A DNA stretch of 38,739 nt, from contig NZ_DLHQ01000058.1 of NCBI RefSeq assembly GCF_002483305.1, positions 1 to 38,739 on the forward strand. The letters run 5' to 3'. Within the stretch, counting starts at the first letter, position 1. Each line of letters starts with the position of its first letter. The position numbers were made by a program, and so were the translations under genes. This document shows positions 38,460 to 38,739 of this stretch, one piece after another. The notes under the pieces are model-generated. The model saw only the letters and a program-made list of their open reading frames with translations, had not been told where the DNA came from and ran no database searches. The stretch comes from Brevundimonas sp. UBA7664. Its GTDB lineage: Bacteria; Pseudomonadota; Alphaproteobacteria; Caulobacterales; Caulobacteraceae.

Positions 38460-38739
38460 ATGACTGACGAGAACGACAAGACCAACGACGGCGCACCGCA
38501 GGCTCCGACCGGGACTCCGTCCCAGACGGGACCGCGCGCGCCGCTGAGCCTGAAGCCCCGGCAGGCGGGATCGGTTTCGACCGGCACCGTGCGCCAGAGC
38601 TTCAGCCACGGCCGCACCAAGACCGTGGTGGTCGAGACCAAACGCCCCCGCGCCGGCGTCGCCCCGGGCCATCAGCGCCCGCAGGGCTTCGACGTCGCCG
38701 CCCGTCCGCGCACCGACGCGCCCGCGCCCCAGGCCCCGC
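38460..38739 (+). CDS. infB: Translation initiation factor IF-2, N-terminal part (runs off window)
   Basis: The first 93 codons are present. The start MTDENDKTNDGAPQAPTG is followed by TPSQTGPRAPLSLKPRQAGS, then VSTGTVRQSFSHGRTKTVVV and ETKRPRAGVAP. The LKPRQAGSVSTGTVRQSFSHGRTKTVVVE block is the hallmark alphaproteobacterial IF-2 N-terminal motif, and the Pro/Ala-rich linker begins at the end. IF-2 places initiator tRNA on the ribosome; its GTPase core lies outside the window. ATG at 38460 follows the ylxR gene by 82 bases. Confidence 0.93.
   Translation, partial: MTDENDKTNDGAPQAPTGTPSQTGPRAPLSLKPRQAGSVSTGTVRQSFSHGRTKTVVVETKRPRAGVAPGHQRPQGFDVAARPRTDAPAPQAP

Overview
The window is a continuous piece of a high-GC alphaproteobacterial chromosome. 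It most resembles Caulobacterales, and Brevundimonas or a close relative is my best guess. The reasons are a gcrA cell-cycle regulator gene, a complete Caulobacter-style Flp/Tad pilus locus (pilin, cpaA to cpaF, tadB, tadC and two TadE-like pseudopilins), the two-domain form of dCTP deaminase, and the rimP-nusA-ylxR-infB order. I see no transposase, integrase, phage structural module or CRISPR array, so this is mostly core chromosome with small accessory pieces.

Layout. Positions 1-504 hold no convincing gene. From 505 to 10754 there is a mixed set: an orphan ABC-2 permease, gcrA, apaG, dcd, a cupin-MFS pair, dapE, a possible 35-residue membrane microprotein, a small coiled-coil protein, an exported M20 amidohydrolase, a second MFS transporter and an SRPBCC protein. 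Three long inverted repeats with heptanucleotide-repeat arms (1363-1491, 2411-2516, 4051-4171) lie in the intergenic gaps here. From 10763 to 21679 is the Flp/Tad pilus locus. The minus strand reads pilA, a strong stem-loop, then cpaA, cpaB, cpaC, cpaD, cpaE, cpaF, tadB and tadC. The plus strand reads a secretin-N-domain protein followed by two TadE-like proteins.

From 21676 to 28369 are a pabB-phosphatase pair, a small regulator with a membrane protein, the tsaD-gpsA-Rieske operon and divergent hemC-hemD. After hemD comes tRNA-Thr(CGU). A divergent pair follows it: a TauD-like dioxygenase and a sulfotransferase-like P-loop protein. This is the most accessory-looking part of the window and the best candidate for uncharacterised chemistry. 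Next come metK, with a palindromic operator over its start codon, then a small membrane protein, trmB, bioY, a DUF1993 protein and a second small phosphatase. The window ends in rimP-nusA-ylxR-infB (cut off), preceded by a good promoter and an attenuator-like terminator.

How the parts fit. The pilus locus encodes all the usual parts of a Flp machine: major pilin, prepilin peptidase, secretin with its lipoprotein and periplasmic partner, localisation ATPase, motor ATPase, two platform proteins and two pseudopilins. The remaining genes are housekeeping in nucleotide, lysine, folate, haem, SAM and biotin metabolism, tRNA modification and transcription/translation. Genes are tightly packed: many pairs overlap by 4 bases, and three convergent pairs share one CTAG as both stop codons.
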